Made by a program: the position numbers and the translations under genes. DNA of 64,000 nt from Streptomyces sp. cg36. GTDB taxonomy: Bacteria > Actinomycetota > Actinomycetes > Streptomycetales > Streptomycetaceae. The notes beneath the pieces were generated by a model, which did not search any database, was not told where the DNA came from, and was given only the letters and a program-made list of their open reading frames with translations. Where the stretch lies: NCBI RefSeq assembly GCF_041080675.1, contig NZ_CP163520.1, forward strand, positions 5,456,001 to 5,520,000, given 5' to 3'. Positions 32,741 through 41,538 of the stretch are shown one piece after another. Position 1 is the stretch's first letter. The number at the start of each line of letters is the position of its first letter.

Positions 32741-32792
32741 AGTGACCGACTAGTGAAACGGTTTGTCAACTGTCAGCGGCTGTCACTAACCT
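32741..32792. promoter_or_regulatory. Divergent tetR/exporter promoter with repeated GTCA/TGAC elements
   Basis: The gap carries CAGTGACC, GTGAAACGGTTTGTCAAC, CTGTCAGC and CTGTCACTAAC, so AGTGAC/GTCACT half-sites recur in both directions. TTGTCA at 32763-32768 with TAACCT at 32787-32792 gives an 18-base spacer; it ends 6 bases before the exporter ATG, so that message may be leaderless. A TetR operator here is likely. Confidence 0.45.
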
Positions 32793-32798
32793 CGGGGC

Positions 32799-34397
32799 AT
32801 GACTGGTCGGACAACTGTGGAATCCGCGCCGCTGGACCTCGTCCCGGCGCCCGCCAAGGGCCTGCGCGGCCACCCCTGGCTCACGCTCGTCAGCGTGGCG
32901 ATCGGCGTGATGATGGTCGCGCTCGACGGCACGATCGTGGCGATAGCCAACCCCGCCATCCAGAAGGACCTCGGCGCCTCGCTCGCCGACGTGCAGTGGA
33001 TCACCAACGGCTACATGCTGGCGCTCGCCGTCTCGCTGATCACCGCGGGCAAGCTGGGCGACCGCTTCGGCCACCGCCAGACGTTCCTGATCGGCGTGGT
33101 CGGCTTCGCCGCCGCCTCCGGCGCCATCGGGTTCTCCAGCAGCGCCGCCCTGGTCATCGCCTTCCGGGTGCTCCAGGGCCTCTTCGGCGCCCTGCTCATG
33201 CCGGCCGCGCTCGGCCTGCTGCGGGCCACCTTCCCGGCCGAGAAGCTGAACATGGCGATCGGCATCTGGGGCATGGTGATCGGCGCCTCGACCGCCGGCG
33301 GCCCCATCCTCGGCGGCGTGCTCGTCGAGCACGTCAGCTGGCAGTCCGTCTTCTTCATCAACGTGCCGGTGGGCGTGCTCGCGCTGGTCCTGGGCGCCGT
33401 CATCCTGCGCGACCACCGCGCCGAGAACGCCCCGAAGTCCTTCGACGTGCTGGGCATCGCCCTGCTGTCCGGCGCCATGTTCTGCATGATCTGGGCGCTG
33501 ATCAAGGGCTCGGAGTACGGGTGGGGCAGCGGCCGGACCCTCGCCTTCATCGGCGGCGCCGTCGCCGGGTTCGTGCTCTTCGCGCTCTGGGAGACCAAGG
33601 TCCGCGAACCCCTGATCCCGCTCGGCCTGTTCCGGTCCGTACCCCTGTCGGCGGGCACGGTCCTGATGGTCCTGATGGCCTTCGCGTTCATGGGCGGCCT
33701 CTTCTTCGTGACGTTCTACCTCCAGAACGTGCACGGCATGTCGGCGGTGGACAGCGGCATGCACCTGCTGCCGCTCACCGGAATGATGATCGTCGCCTCG
33801 CCGGTCGCGGGCGCCCTCATCACCAAGCTGGGCCCGCGGATCCCGCTGGTCGGCGGCATGGTCTGCACGGCGGTGGCCATGTTCGGCATGTCCCGGCTCA
33901 CCGTCGGCACGGGCACGGTGACCATGTCGATCTGGTTCGCCCTGCTCGGCCTCGGCCTCGCCCCGGTCATGGTCGGCGCCACCGAGGTCATCGTCGGCAA
34001 CGCGCCGCTGGAGCTGTCCGGCGTCGCGGGCGGCCTCCAGCAGGCGGGCATGCAGGTCGGCGGCAGCCTCGGCACCGCGGTCCTGGGCGCGGTGATGGCC
34101 TCCCGGGTCTCCTCCGAACTGCCGGACAACTGGGCGGACGCGAAGCTTGTGCCGCTCTCCCCGGAGCAGGGCTCGGCCGCGTCCAAGGTGGTCGAGGTCG
34201 GTATCGCGCCGGTCCAGCCGGGCACGCCGCCGCAGGTCGCCGAGCGGATCGCCGGGGTCGCGCACGACACGTTCGTGTCCGGCATGAGCACCGCGTTCAT
34301 GGTCGCGGGCATCGTGGCGGTGGTCGCGGCGCTGGTCGCCACGCTGACCAAGCGCGGCGAGAACAGCGAGGCGGGGGCGGGCGTGGGCCACATCTGA
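32799..34397 (+). CDS. MFS exporter, DHA2 (EmrB/QacA) family
   Basis: A 532-residue pump with about 14 membrane helices. The DHA2 features are visible: VALDGTIVAIANPAIQKDLG with the helix-1 Asp (about 40), motif A ITAGKLGDRFGHRQ (about 82-95), motif C-like GPILGGVLVEHVSWQSVFFIN (about 168-188). It expels drugs or metabolites using the proton gradient; the divergent TetR gene probably controls it. Start ATG at 32799. The last residues and stop lie at the edge of a degenerate repeat that continues downstream. Confidence 0.92.
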   Translation: MTGRTTVESAPLDLVPAPAKGLRGHPWLTLVSVAIGVMMVALDGTIVAIANPAIQKDLGASLADVQWITNGYMLALAVSLITAGKLGDRFGHRQTFLIGVVGFAAASGAIGFSSSAALVIAFRVLQGLFGALLMPAALGLLRATFPAEKLNMAIGIWGMVIGASTAGGPILGGVLVEHVSWQSVFFINVPVGVLALVLGAVILRDHRAENAPKSFDVLGIALLSGAMFCMIWALIKGSEYGWGSGRTLAFIGGAVAGFVLFALWETKVREPLIPLGLFRSVPLSAGTVLMVLMAFAFMGGLFFVTFYLQNVHGMSAVDSGMHLLPLTGMMIVASPVAGALITKLGPRIPLVGGMVCTAVAMFGMSRLTVGTGTVTMSIWFALLGLGLAPVMVGATEVIVGNAPLELSGVAGGLQQAGMQVGGSLGTAVLGAVMASRVSSELPDNWADAKLVPLSPEQGSAASKVVEVGIAPVQPGTPPQVAERIAGVAHDTFVSGMSTAFMVAGIVAVVAALVATLTKRGENSEAGAGVGHI

Positions 34398-34407
34398 CCC
34401 GCGGTCC

Positions 34408-34500
34408 GCCCAAGGGGTCACGTCTGCCCAGCGGTTCACCGGTGGGGCCACGTCCGGCCCCACGGTTCACCTTCGGGGCATCTCCGGCCCAAGGTTCACC
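34408..34500. repeat. About 31-base degenerate tandem repeat
   Basis: Three units (34408-34440, 34441-34471, 34472-34500) share GGGG(T/C)CA(C/T)...CC...GGTTCACC. A related stretch forms the last codons of the exporter gene, so the repeat may have grown from the gene's end. No gene here. Confidence 0.55.
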
Positions 34501-34621
34501 TATTCGGATGAAGTGGGGCGACGGGGACGTCGTACGGAAACCCGGCGCGGCCGGGGCGCGTTCAACCGGGCGAGAGGGATCCGAGGCCAACCGGATCCCA
34601 CGACACGGGGGTTGACGCACC

Positions 34622-35032
34622 ATGCGTACGAACACGACGCGGAACAACACGACGCGGAACAACACGACGCGGACCATCACGGCCGCCGCGGCCGTCCTCG
34701 CCGCCACCACCGTCCTGCTGCCCGTCCCGGCCCACGCGGCCCCGCCCCGCCTCGGGGCGTGCGCGCCCGGAGAGCTCTGCCTGTGGGGGCGGGCCGACTT
34801 CAAGGGCAACCGGCAGGTGTACGACCTGCGCAACACCGAGCTGGAGAGCTGTACGGCGCTGCCGCCCGGCGCGGACGCCCAGTCCCTGGCCAACCGCACC
34901 GGCCGCCCGGTGACGGTCTATCAGTCGCAGGAGTGCGCGGAGACCGCGGAGTTCAACACCTATCCGGGCACCGGCTCCTGGGCGCCCGGACTGCCCTACC
35001 GCGTGCGGGCGTTCAAGATCTGGCAGAGCTGA
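34622..35032 (+). CDS. Secreted peptidase inhibitor family I36 protein
   Basis: A 136-residue exported protein. The signal peptide has an unusual Asn/Thr-rich n-region (three NTTRN-type repeats), a hydrophobic core ITAAAAVLAATTVLLPV and a cleavage site near AHA-AP (about 39). The mature part is a gamma-crystallin-like domain of the I36 family (Streptomyces metalloproteinase inhibitor): APGELCLWGRADFKGNRQVY, SLANRTGRPVTVYQSQEC, PYRVRAFKIWQS, with four Cys for two disulfides. It may inhibit secreted proteases or act in the cell wall. Start ATG at 34622. Confidence 0.82.
   Translation: MRTNTTRNNTTRNNTTRTITAAAAVLAATTVLLPVPAHAAPPRLGACAPGELCLWGRADFKGNRQVYDLRNTELESCTALPPGADAQSLANRTGRPVTVYQSQECAETAEFNTYPGTGSWAPGLPYRVRAFKIWQS
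34631..34675 (+). repeat. 15-base in-frame tandem repeat
   Basis: AACACGACGCGGAAC is repeated three times (34631-34645, 34646-34660, 34661-34675) within the signal-peptide n-region of the I36 gene, each unit adding NTTRN. Being a multiple of three, copy number can change without a frameshift. Confidence 0.85.
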
Positions 35033-35048
35033 CGCCATGGGCGAGCGC

Positions 35049-35825
35049 TCACGGCAGGGGCGTGCCGCGCGTGCCCTGCCCGCAGCCGCAGGCGTGCTCC
35101 ACCCGGCCGGTCAGCGCCGACACCTGGCCGCGCAGCGACCGCACTTCCTGGGTGAGGGTCTCCAGGAGCGCGGTCTGGCGGCGCTCCTCCTCGCCGTCGC
35201 GCTCGAAGCGCGAGATGAACCAGGCGGCGATGTTCGCCGTCACCACACCGAGCAGGGCGATGCCGGAGAGCATCAGGCCCACCGCGATCAGCCGCCCGAG
35301 CCCGGTGGTGGGGGCGTGGTCGCCGTAGCCCACGGTGGTCATCGTGGTGAACGACCACCACACCGCGTCGCCCAGCGTCTTGATGTTCCCGCCCGGCGCG
35401 CCCCGCTCCACCTCCAGCACGGCCAGCGAGCCGAACATGAGCAGCCCGACCACCGCGCCGCCGACATAGACGGTCAGCTGTATCTGGGGGGCCATCCGCG
35501 CCCGGCGCCCCACCAGCGCCAGGGTGGAGACGACCCGCAGCAGCCGCAGCGGCTGGATCAGCGGCAGCACCACCGCCAGCAGGTCCAGCCAGTGCGTGCG
35601 CACGAACCGCAGCCGCTCGCCCGACAGCCCGAGCCGCACGAGGTAGTCGCCGGCGAACGAACCCCACACCACCCACTCCACCCCGACGCACGCCTCCTGC
35701 ACCCGGCTCCCGGCCCCGGGATGGACGACGGGGACGGTGTAGGCGAGGGCGAAGGCGACGGCCAGCGCGAGCAGCGGCCACTGGGTGCGTCGCTCCCACC
35801 GGGTCTGCGCGGGAAGTTGCTTCAT
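35049..35825 (-). CDS. Ion channel protein, voltage-gated potassium channel type
   Basis: A 258-residue membrane protein with a voltage-sensor-like set of helices (about 15-110; the S4-like segment QPLRLLRVVSTLALVGRRAR has regularly spaced Arg) and a pore module with selectivity filter TTMTTVGYGDHAP (about 163-175). The C-terminal tail forms a coiled coil (RRQTALLETLTQEVRSLRGQ) and ends in HACGCGQG, a possible metal or redox site. Start ATG at 35825. It converges with the I36 gene. Full length for simple bacterial Kv channels. Confidence 0.88.
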   Translation of the reverse strand: MKQLPAQTRWERRTQWPLLALAVAFALAYTVPVVHPGAGSRVQEACVGVEWVVWGSFAGDYLVRLGLSGERLRFVRTHWLDLLAVVLPLIQPLRLLRVVSTLALVGRRARMAPQIQLTVYVGGAVVGLLMFGSLAVLEVERGAPGGNIKTLGDAVWWSFTTMTTVGYGDHAPTTGLGRLIAVGLMLSGIALLGVVTANIAAWFISRFERDGEEERRQTALLETLTQEVRSLRGQVSALTGRVEHACGCGQGTRGTPLP

Positions 35826-35954
35826 AGGCGCATAGTAAAAGCGCCCCCGCGCCCGTCAGGGGCGCGGGGACGAGTGGGGGCGGACCGGCACGGCGCGCGG
35901 CGGGACGGTCACCTCGCCCCGCCGCGCGCCGGAAGGCACCCGCTCCGCGGAGCG

Positions 35955-38702
35955 TTACGCGTCACCGCCCGCGGCGCCGGGGTCGGCCGCCGCGACGTCC
36001 AGGAGCTGGTAGCGGTCGACGGCCTGCTTCAGGACCGAGCGGTCGACCTTCCCGTCCCGGGCGAGCTCGGTGAGCACCGCCAGGACGATCGACTGCGCGT
36101 CGATGTGGAAGAAGCGCCGCGCCGCGCCCCGGGTGTCGGCGAAGCCGAACCCGTCGGCGCCCAGCGAGTTGTACCGGCCGGGCACCCAGCGCGAGATCTG
36201 GTCCGGGACCGAGCGCATCCAGTCCGAGACGGCGACGAACGGCCCCTCGGCGCCGGACAGCTTGCGCGTGACGTACGGGACGCGCTGCTCCTCCTCGGGG
36301 TGGAGCAGGTTGTGCTCCTCCACCTCGACGGCGTCGCGGCGCAGCTCGTTCCAGGAGGTGGCGGACCAGACGTCGGCCCGGACGTTCCACTCCTCGGCGA
36401 GGAGGCGCTGGGCCTCCAGGGCCCACGGGACGGCCACGCCGGACGCCATGATCTGCGCCGGGACGCTGCCCGAAGTGCCCCGGGCGATGCGGTGGATGCC
36501 CTTGAGGATGCCGTCCACGTCGACGTCCGCCGGCTCGGCCGGGTGCTGGATCGGCTCGTTGTAGACGGTGAGGTAGTAGAAGACGTCCTCGCCCGGCCGC
36601 CCGTCCGCGGTCTCGCCGTACATCCGGCGCAGACCGTCCTGCACGATGTGCGCGATCTCGTAGCCGTACGCCGGGTCGTAGGCGACACAGCCCGGGTTGG
36701 TCGAGGCCAGCAGCTGGGAGTGGCCGTCGGCGTGCTGGAGGCCCTCACCGGTCAGCGTCGTGCGCCCGGCGGTCGCGCCCAGCACGAAGCCGCGCGAGAG
36801 CTGGTCGGCCATCTGCCAGAACTGGTCGCCGGTGCGCTGGAAACCGAACATCGAGTAGAAGACGTAGACCGGGATCAGCGGCTCGCCATGGGTGGCGTAC
36901 GCCGAGCCCGCGGCGATCAGGGAGGCGGTGCAGCCCGCCTCGGAGATGCCGTCGTGCAGCATCTGCCCGGTCGGCGACTCCTTGTAGGCGAGCAGCAGAT
37001 CGCGGTCGACCGCCTCGTACTGCTGGCCCAGCGGGTTGTAGATCTTCGCACTCGGGAAGAACGCGTCCATGCCGAACGTGCGGTACTCGTCGGGCGCGAT
37101 CAGCACGAACCGCTTGCCGATCTCCTTGTCCCGCATCAGGTCCTTGAGGATGCGGACGAACGCCATGGTGGTGGCGATCGACTGCTGGCCCGAGCCCTTC
37201 TTCGCCGCCGCGTAGGTCTTGTCCTCCGGCAGCGCCAGCGGCTTCGCCCGCACGACCCGGGTCGGCACATAGCCGCCGAGCCCCTTGCGGCGGTCGTGCA
37301 TGTACTGGATCTCTTCGGAGTTGCGGCCCGGGTGGTAGTACGGCGGGGCGCCGGCCTCCAGCTGGGCGTCCGTGATCGGGATGTGCAGCCGGTCGCGGAA
37401 GCGCTTGAGGTCCTCGACCGTCAGCTTCTTCATCTGGTGGGTCGCGTTGCGGCCCTCGAAGTTCGGGCCGAGCGTCCAGCCCTTGACCGTCTGCGCCAGG
37501 ATCACGGTCGGCTGCCCCTTGTGGGCCTTGGCCGCCGCGTACGCCGCGTACACCTTCTTGTGGTCGTGACCGCCGCGGCCCAGGTGCTGGATCTGCTGGT
37601 CGGTCATGTTCTCGACCATGGCGCGCAGCCGGTGGTCGTCGCCGAAGAAGTGGTCGCGGATGTAGCCGCCGGTCTCCGTCGCGTACGTCTGGAACTGGCC
37701 GTCCGGCGTGGTGTTCAGCTTGTTGACCAGGATGCCGTCGCGGTCCTGGGCGAGCAGCGGGTCCCAGGAGCGGTCCCAGACCAGCTTGATGACGTTCCAT
37801 CCGGCGCCGCGGAACTGCGACTCCAGCTCCTGGATGACCTTGCCGTTGCCGCGCACCGGGCCGTCGAGGCGCTGGAGGTTGCAGTTGACGACGAAGGTCA
37901 GGTTGTCCAGGTGCTCGCGGGCGGCGATGGAGAGCTGGCCCAGCGACTCCGGCTCGTCCATCTCGCCGTCGCCCAGGTACGCCCAGACGTGCGAGTCGGA
38001 GGTGTCGGCGATGCCGCGCGCCTCCATGTAGCGGTTCATCCGCGCCTGGTAGATCGCGCCGAGCGGGCCGAGGCCCATCGAGACGGTGGGGAACTCCCAG
38101 AAGTCCGGCATCAGCCGCGGGTGCGGGTAAGAGGACAGCCCGTACGGCGCCTTGGACTTCTCCTGGCGGAACGCGTCGAGCTGCTGCTCCGAGAGGCGGT
38201 CCAGGAGGTAGGCGCGGGCGTAGATGCCGGGGGAGGCGTGCCCCTGGAAGAAGATCTGGTCGCCCCCCTTGCCGTCGTCCTTGCCCCGGAAGAAGTGGTT
38301 GAAGCCCACGTCGTAGAGGGAGGCGGAGGAGGCGAAGGTGGCGATGTGGCCGCCGACCCCGATGCCCGGGCGCTGGGCGCGCGAGACCATGACCGCCGCG
38401 TTCCAGCGGGTGGCGTTGAGGACCTTGCGCTCGATCTCCTCGTTGCCGGGGAAGAAGGGCTCGTCCTTGGTGGCGATCGTGTTCACATAGTCCGTGCTGC
38501 GCATCTCGGGCACGGCCACGCGCTTCTCGCGGGCGCGCTCGATGAGGCGGAGCATCAGATAGCGGGCGCGCTCGCGGCCCCGCTCGTCGACCGCCGCGTC
38601 CAGGGAGGCGAGCCACTCCTCGGTCTCCTCCGGATCGAAGTCCGGGACCTGGCTGGGAAGGCCGCCAATGATGATCGGGTTGCGATCGGATCCGGAAGCC
38701 AC
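35955..38702 (-). CDS. aceE: Pyruvate dehydrogenase E1 component, homodimeric (AceE)
   Basis: A 915-residue thiamine-diphosphate enzyme that decarboxylates pyruvate and feeds acetyl groups to E2. The transketolase-like N-terminal part has [20 protein letters not shown] and the ThDP/metal motif [15 protein letters not shown]...[18 protein letters not shown] (about 222-260); the middle Pyr domain and C-terminal transketolase domain follow ([30 protein letters not shown]). Length matches the actinobacterial/enterobacterial single-chain E1. The E2/E3 genes are not adjacent. Start GTG at 38702 (MASGSDRNP). It is divergent from the DUF3052 gene over a 393-base gap. Confidence 0.95.
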   Translation of the reverse strand: MASGSDRNPIIIGGLPSQVPDFDPEETEEWLASLDAAVDERGRERARYLMLRLIERAREKRVAVPEMRSTDYVNTIATKDEPFFPGNEEIERKVLNATRWNAAVMVSRAQRPGIGVGGHIATFASSASLYDVGFNHFFRGKDDGKGGDQIFFQGHASPGIYARAYLLDRLSEQQLDAFRQEKSKAPYGLSSYPHPRLMPDFWEFPTVSMGLGPLGAIYQARMNRYMEARGIADTSDSHVWAYLGDGEMDEPESLGQLSIAAREHLDNLTFVVNCNLQRLDGPVRGNGKVIQELESQFRGAGWNVIKLVWDRSWDPLLAQDRDGILVNKLNTTPDGQFQTYATETGGYIRDHFFGDDHRLRAMVENMTDQQIQHLGRGGHDHKKVYAAYAAAKAHKGQPTVILAQTVKGWTLGPNFEGRNATHQMKKLTVEDLKRFRDRLHIPITDAQLEAGAPPYYHPGRNSEEIQYMHDRRKGLGGYVPTRVVRAKPLALPEDKTYAAAKKGSGQQSIATTMAFVRILKDLMRDKEIGKRFVLIAPDEYRTFGMDAFFPSAKIYNPLGQQYEAVDRDLLLAYKESPTGQMLHDGISEAGCTASLIAAGSAYATHGEPLIPVYVFYSMFGFQRTGDQFWQMADQLSRGFVLGATAGRTTLTGEGLQHADGHSQLLASTNPGCVAYDPAYGYEIAHIVQDGLRRMYGETADGRPGEDVFYYLTVYNEPIQHPAEPADVDVDGILKGIHRIARGTSGSVPAQIMASGVAVPWALEAQRLLAEEWNVRADVWSATSWNELRRDAVEVEEHNLLHPEEEQRVPYVTRKLSGAEGPFVAVSDWMRSVPDQISRWVPGRYNSLGADGFGFADTRGAARRFFHIDAQSIVLAVLTELARDGKVDRSVLKQAVDRYQLLDVAAADPGAAGGDA

Positions 38703-39095
38703 GCTGTTCCTTCGCTGTCGGGGGGCGTGCGGGGTTGGTGCGCCGCATCCCATCGTGGACCGCGAGGACGCAAACGTCATCTCTACCGAGGGGTAACGAG
38801 GTGTGCGGCTGCCCAAATCGCAACCTTACGCCCAAGTCGTCAATGTGTTCCCGAAAGGGTGCGTCACCCCGATTGGCGTATGCAGGGAGCAGAAGCGTGC
38901 AAACTATCTGCAAGGGTGTGGGATGAATCACCACACGTGCCGGGTTCGCCCCTCAGCGGGGGCACACTGCACCCCAAAGGGCGGGTTCGGGGGCCCGGTA
39001 CTTGCGCGATTCGTCCCGCCCGTGTGGACTACGCCCAAAGCCTCGCGTACGCGTGCGGCTGCAGTACTTACCGAATCAAGATCAGGAGGCAAGCC
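38703..39095. other. Long divergent intergenic region between aceE and DUF3052 gene
   Basis: No gene. GC content is lower than around it from 38770 to 38930. A small inverted repeat GGGTG-CGT-CACCC lies at 38857-38869. The region must hold the aceE promoter (left) and the DUF3052 promoter (right), but I see no hexamer pair good enough to name. AGGAGG at 39085-39090 is the ribosome site of the right-hand gene. Confidence 0.4.
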
Positions 39096-39518
39096 GTGAG
39101 CGCGACCGCGGACCACGCGGAGGAGCGGACCAACCCGGCCGGACGGCTGGGGTTCGAGCCCGGACAGGTGGTCCAGGAGATCGGCTACGACGAAGACGTC
39201 GACCAGGATCTCCGTGAGGGCATCGAATCGCTGATCGGCCAGGACCTGGTCGACGAGGACTACGACGACGTCGCCGACGTCGTGCTGCTGTGGTTCCGCG
39301 ACGAGGACGGCGACCTTACGGACGCCCTGGTGGACGCCATCGGTTTCCTGGAGGACGGCGGCACGATCTGGCTGCTGACCCCGAAGACCGGCCGGGACGG
39401 CTACGTCGAGCCCAGCGACATCAACGACGCCGCGCAGACCGCCGGCCTCTCGCCGGCGAAGAGCATCAGCGTCGGCAAGGACTGGTCGGGCACCCGCCTG
39501 AAGTCCGGCAAGCGCTGA
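39096..39518 (+). CDS. DUF3052 family protein
   Basis: A 140-residue acidic protein (many Asp/Glu in QEIGYDEDVDQDLREGIESL and DEDYDDVADVVLLWFRDEDG). The fold suggested by the sequence is a small alpha/beta domain similar to SAM- or thioredoxin-like folds; family members in actinobacteria have no proven role. Start GTG at 39096 with AGGAGG 6 bases upstream. It precedes the peroxiredoxin gene on the same strand but is separated by a strong terminator. Its place beside aceE is conserved in Streptomyces, from memory. Confidence 0.9.
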   Translation: MSATADHAEERTNPAGRLGFEPGQVVQEIGYDEDVDQDLREGIESLIGQDLVDEDYDDVADVVLLWFRDEDGDLTDALVDAIGFLEDGGTIWLLTPKTGRDGYVEPSDINDAAQTAGLSPAKSISVGKDWSGTRLKSGKR

Positions 39519-39530
39519 TCCTCCACGCCC

Positions 39531-39565
39531 CAGGGCCCCCACCGGCACCGCCGGTGGGGGCCCTG
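39531..39565 (+). terminator. Strong hairpin terminator after the DUF3052 gene
   Basis: Perfect 16-base arms, CAGGGCCCCCACCGGC (39531-39546) and GCCGGTGGGGGCCCTG (39550-39565), loop ACC. It starts 12 bases after the stop codon. Confidence 0.92.
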
Positions 39566-39638
39566 TGCGTAGGGTGGGGTTCACCGGAACGGCCCACGCG
39601 GGCCGCCGGATCGGGTCCACAGAAGGGAAGGCGTTTCC

Positions 39639-40097
39639 ATGGCGATCGAGGTCGGCACCAAGGCTCCGGACTTCGAGCTGAAGGACAACCACGGCCGCAC
39701 CGTGAAGCTCTCGGACTTCCGCGGCGAGAAGAACGTGGTGCTCCTCTTCTACCCGTTCGCCTTCACCGGCGTCTGCACGGGGGAGCTGTGCGCGCTCCGC
39801 GACGAGCTGCCGAAGTTCGTCAACGACGACACCCAGCTGCTCGCGGTCTCCAACGACTCCATCCACACCCTGCGCGTCTTCGCCGAGCAGGAGCGGCTGG
39901 AGTACCCCCTCCTGTCGGACTTCTGGCCGCACGGCGCCGTCTCGCGCGCGTACGGCGTGTTCGACGAGGAGAAGGGCTGCGCGGTGCGCGGCACCTTCAT
40001 CATCGACAAGGAGGGCGTGGTGCGCTGGGCCGTCGAGAACGGTCTTCCGGACGCCCGCGACCTCAATGACTACGTGAAGGCGCTCGACACCCTGTGA
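39639..40097 (+). CDS. Peroxiredoxin, AhpE-like
   Basis: A 152-residue thiol peroxidase. The peroxidatic motif P-x-x-x-T-x-x-C is [15 protein letters not shown] (Cys about 47, a second Cys five residues later), typical of the 1-Cys AhpE group of actinobacteria. [18 protein letters not shown] completes the thioredoxin fold. It reduces hydrogen peroxide and lipid peroxides in the cytosol, probably recycled by mycothiol/mycoredoxin. Start ATG at 39639 after GAAGGGAAGG. Followed by the terD genes, consistent with a stress-response neighbourhood. Confidence 0.93.
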   Translation: MAIEVGTKAPDFELKDNHGRTVKLSDFRGEKNVVLLFYPFAFTGVCTGELCALRDELPKFVNDDTQLLAVSNDSIHTLRVFAEQERLEYPLLSDFWPHGAVSRAYGVFDEEKGCAVRGTFIIDKEGVVRWAVENGLPDARDLNDYVKALDTL

Positions 40098-40126
40098 TCC
40101 TTCGGTCGAATCGCCTGTTTGAGGCG

Positions 40127-40153
40127 GGAACCGGTCACTAGGATCCAGACGTT
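40127..40153 (+). promoter_or_regulatory. ECF-type promoter candidate upstream of terD
   Basis: GGAAC (40127-40131) and GTT (40151-40153) are 19 bases apart, near the sigma-R/sigma-E type consensus (GGAA(T/C)-N18-19-GTT). The position, 70 bases before terD, is suitable. TerD proteins respond to stress, so an extracytoplasmic-function sigma is plausible but unproven. Confidence 0.4.
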
Positions 40154-40222
40154 GATCCGATGCAACCAACGTACGACGGGGACGCTGACCTAAGCCGGCC
40201 CCTCACACCATTGGGAGGACTC

Positions 40223-40798
40223 GTGGGAGTCAGCCTCAGCAAGGGCGGCAACGTCTCGCTGACCAAGGCCGCCCCCAACCTGACCGCGGTCATCGTGGGT
40301 CTGGGCTGGGACGCTCGTACCACCACCGGGGGTGACTTCGACCTGGACGCCAGCGCCCTGCTGACCAACGACCAGGGCAAGGTCGCCAACGACTCGAACT
40401 TCGTCTTCTTCAACAACCTGAAGAGCCCCGACGGCTCCGTCGAGCACCAGGGTGACAACCTCACCGGTGAGGGCGAGGGCGACGACGAGGTCATCAAGGT
40501 GAACCTGGCCGGTGTCCCGGCCGACGTTCACAAGATCGTGTTCCCGGTCTCGATCTACGAGGCCGAGAGCCGCCAGCAGTCGTTCGGCCAGGTCCGCAAC
40601 GCGTACATCCGCGTGGTGAACCAGGCCGACAACAGCGAGCTCGCCCGGTACGACCTGAGCGAGGACGCCTCGACGGAGACCGCCATGGTCTTCGGCGAGC
40701 TGTACCGCAACGGCGCGGAGTGGAAGTTCCGCGCCATCGGCCAGGGCTACGCCTCGGGCCTGCGCGGCATCGCGCAGGACTTCGGCGTCAACGTCTGA
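40223..40798 (+). CDS. terD: TerD-family calcium-binding stress protein (copy 1)
   Basis: A 191-residue TerD domain protein. The calcium-binding acidic loops [17 protein letters not shown] (about 33-49) and [20 protein letters not shown] (about 56-75), and the core [11 protein letters not shown], are intact. TerD proteins form a surface- or membrane-associated complex with TerC and act in tellurite, phage and metal stress; in Streptomyces, TerD homologues also affect calcium-dependent growth and sporulation. Start GTG at 40223 with GGGAGGACTC ribosome site. First of two tandem copies (about three-quarters identical by eye). Confidence 0.95.
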   Translation: MGVSLSKGGNVSLTKAAPNLTAVIVGLGWDARTTTGGDFDLDASALLTNDQGKVANDSNFVFFNNLKSPDGSVEHQGDNLTGEGEGDDEVIKVNLAGVPADVHKIVFPVSIYEAESRQQSFGQVRNAYIRVVNQADNSELARYDLSEDASTETAMVFGELYRNGAEWKFRAIGQGYASGLRGIAQDFGVNV

Positions 40799-40888
40799 GC
40801 CGTCGCTCTTCCTCGTCCGGCGCCGCACCCCGTGCGGCGCCGGACGTGCACAGCCTTCGTTCGCCATTCATGGGGAGGACTCACGATC

Positions 40889-41464
40889 ATGGGCGTCACG
40901 CTCGCCAAGGGGGGCAATGTCTCCCTCTCCAAGGCCGCACCGAACCTCACCCAGGTGCTGGTCGGCCTCGGCTGGGACGCGCGTTCCACCACCGGAGCCG
41001 ACTTCGACCTCGACGCCAGCGCGCTCCTGTGCCAGTCGGGCCGGGTCCTCGGGGACGAGTGGTTCGTGTTCTACAACAACCTCACCAGCCCGGACGGCTC
41101 GGTCGAGCACACCGGTGACAACCTGACCGGTGAGGGCGAGGGCGACGACGAGTCGATCATCGTCGACCTGGCCAAGGTGCCGGCCCACTGCGACAAGATC
41201 GTCTTCCCGGTCTCCATCCACGAGGCGGACAACCGGGGCCAGACCTTCGGCCAGGTCAGCAACGCCTTCATCCGCGTGGTGAACCAGGCGGACGGCCAGG
41301 AGCTGGCACGCTACGACCTCAGCGAGGACGCCTCCACCGAGACCGCGATGATCTTCGGCGAGCTCTACCGCTACAGCGGCGAGTGGAAGTTCCGTGCCGT
41401 CGGTCAGGGGTACGCGTCCGGACTGCGGGGGATCGCTCTAGACTTCGGGGTCAACGTTTCGTAA
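40889..41464 (+). CDS. terD: TerD-family calcium-binding stress protein (copy 2)
   Basis: A 191-residue tandem paralogue of the preceding gene with the same acidic loops ([39 protein letters not shown]). It differs by a Cys in the first loop and another at [11 protein letters not shown]. Start ATG at 40889; GGGGAGGACTCAC before it repeats the ribosome-site region of copy 1, so upstream DNA was duplicated with the gene. Cotranscription with copy 1 is likely (90 bases apart, no terminator). Confidence 0.95.
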   Translation: MGVTLAKGGNVSLSKAAPNLTQVLVGLGWDARSTTGADFDLDASALLCQSGRVLGDEWFVFYNNLTSPDGSVEHTGDNLTGEGEGDDESIIVDLAKVPAHCDKIVFPVSIHEADNRGQTFGQVSNAFIRVVNQADGQELARYDLSEDASTETAMIFGELYRYSGEWKFRAVGQGYASGLRGIALDFGVNVS

Positions 41465-41538
41465 AGCCGTTCCCAAATACGGGCGCGGCGCGGGGAGGCC
41501 CTCCCTCAGACCTGTCCGGGGGGACCCCCACTAGCTAG

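Noticed and set aside
35037..39518. 1493-codon open frame running across aceE on the opposite strand
   Set aside because: Only its last 140 codons (the DUF3052 gene from 39096) have a known family and a ribosome site; the rest is the antisense shadow of aceE and the potassium channel.
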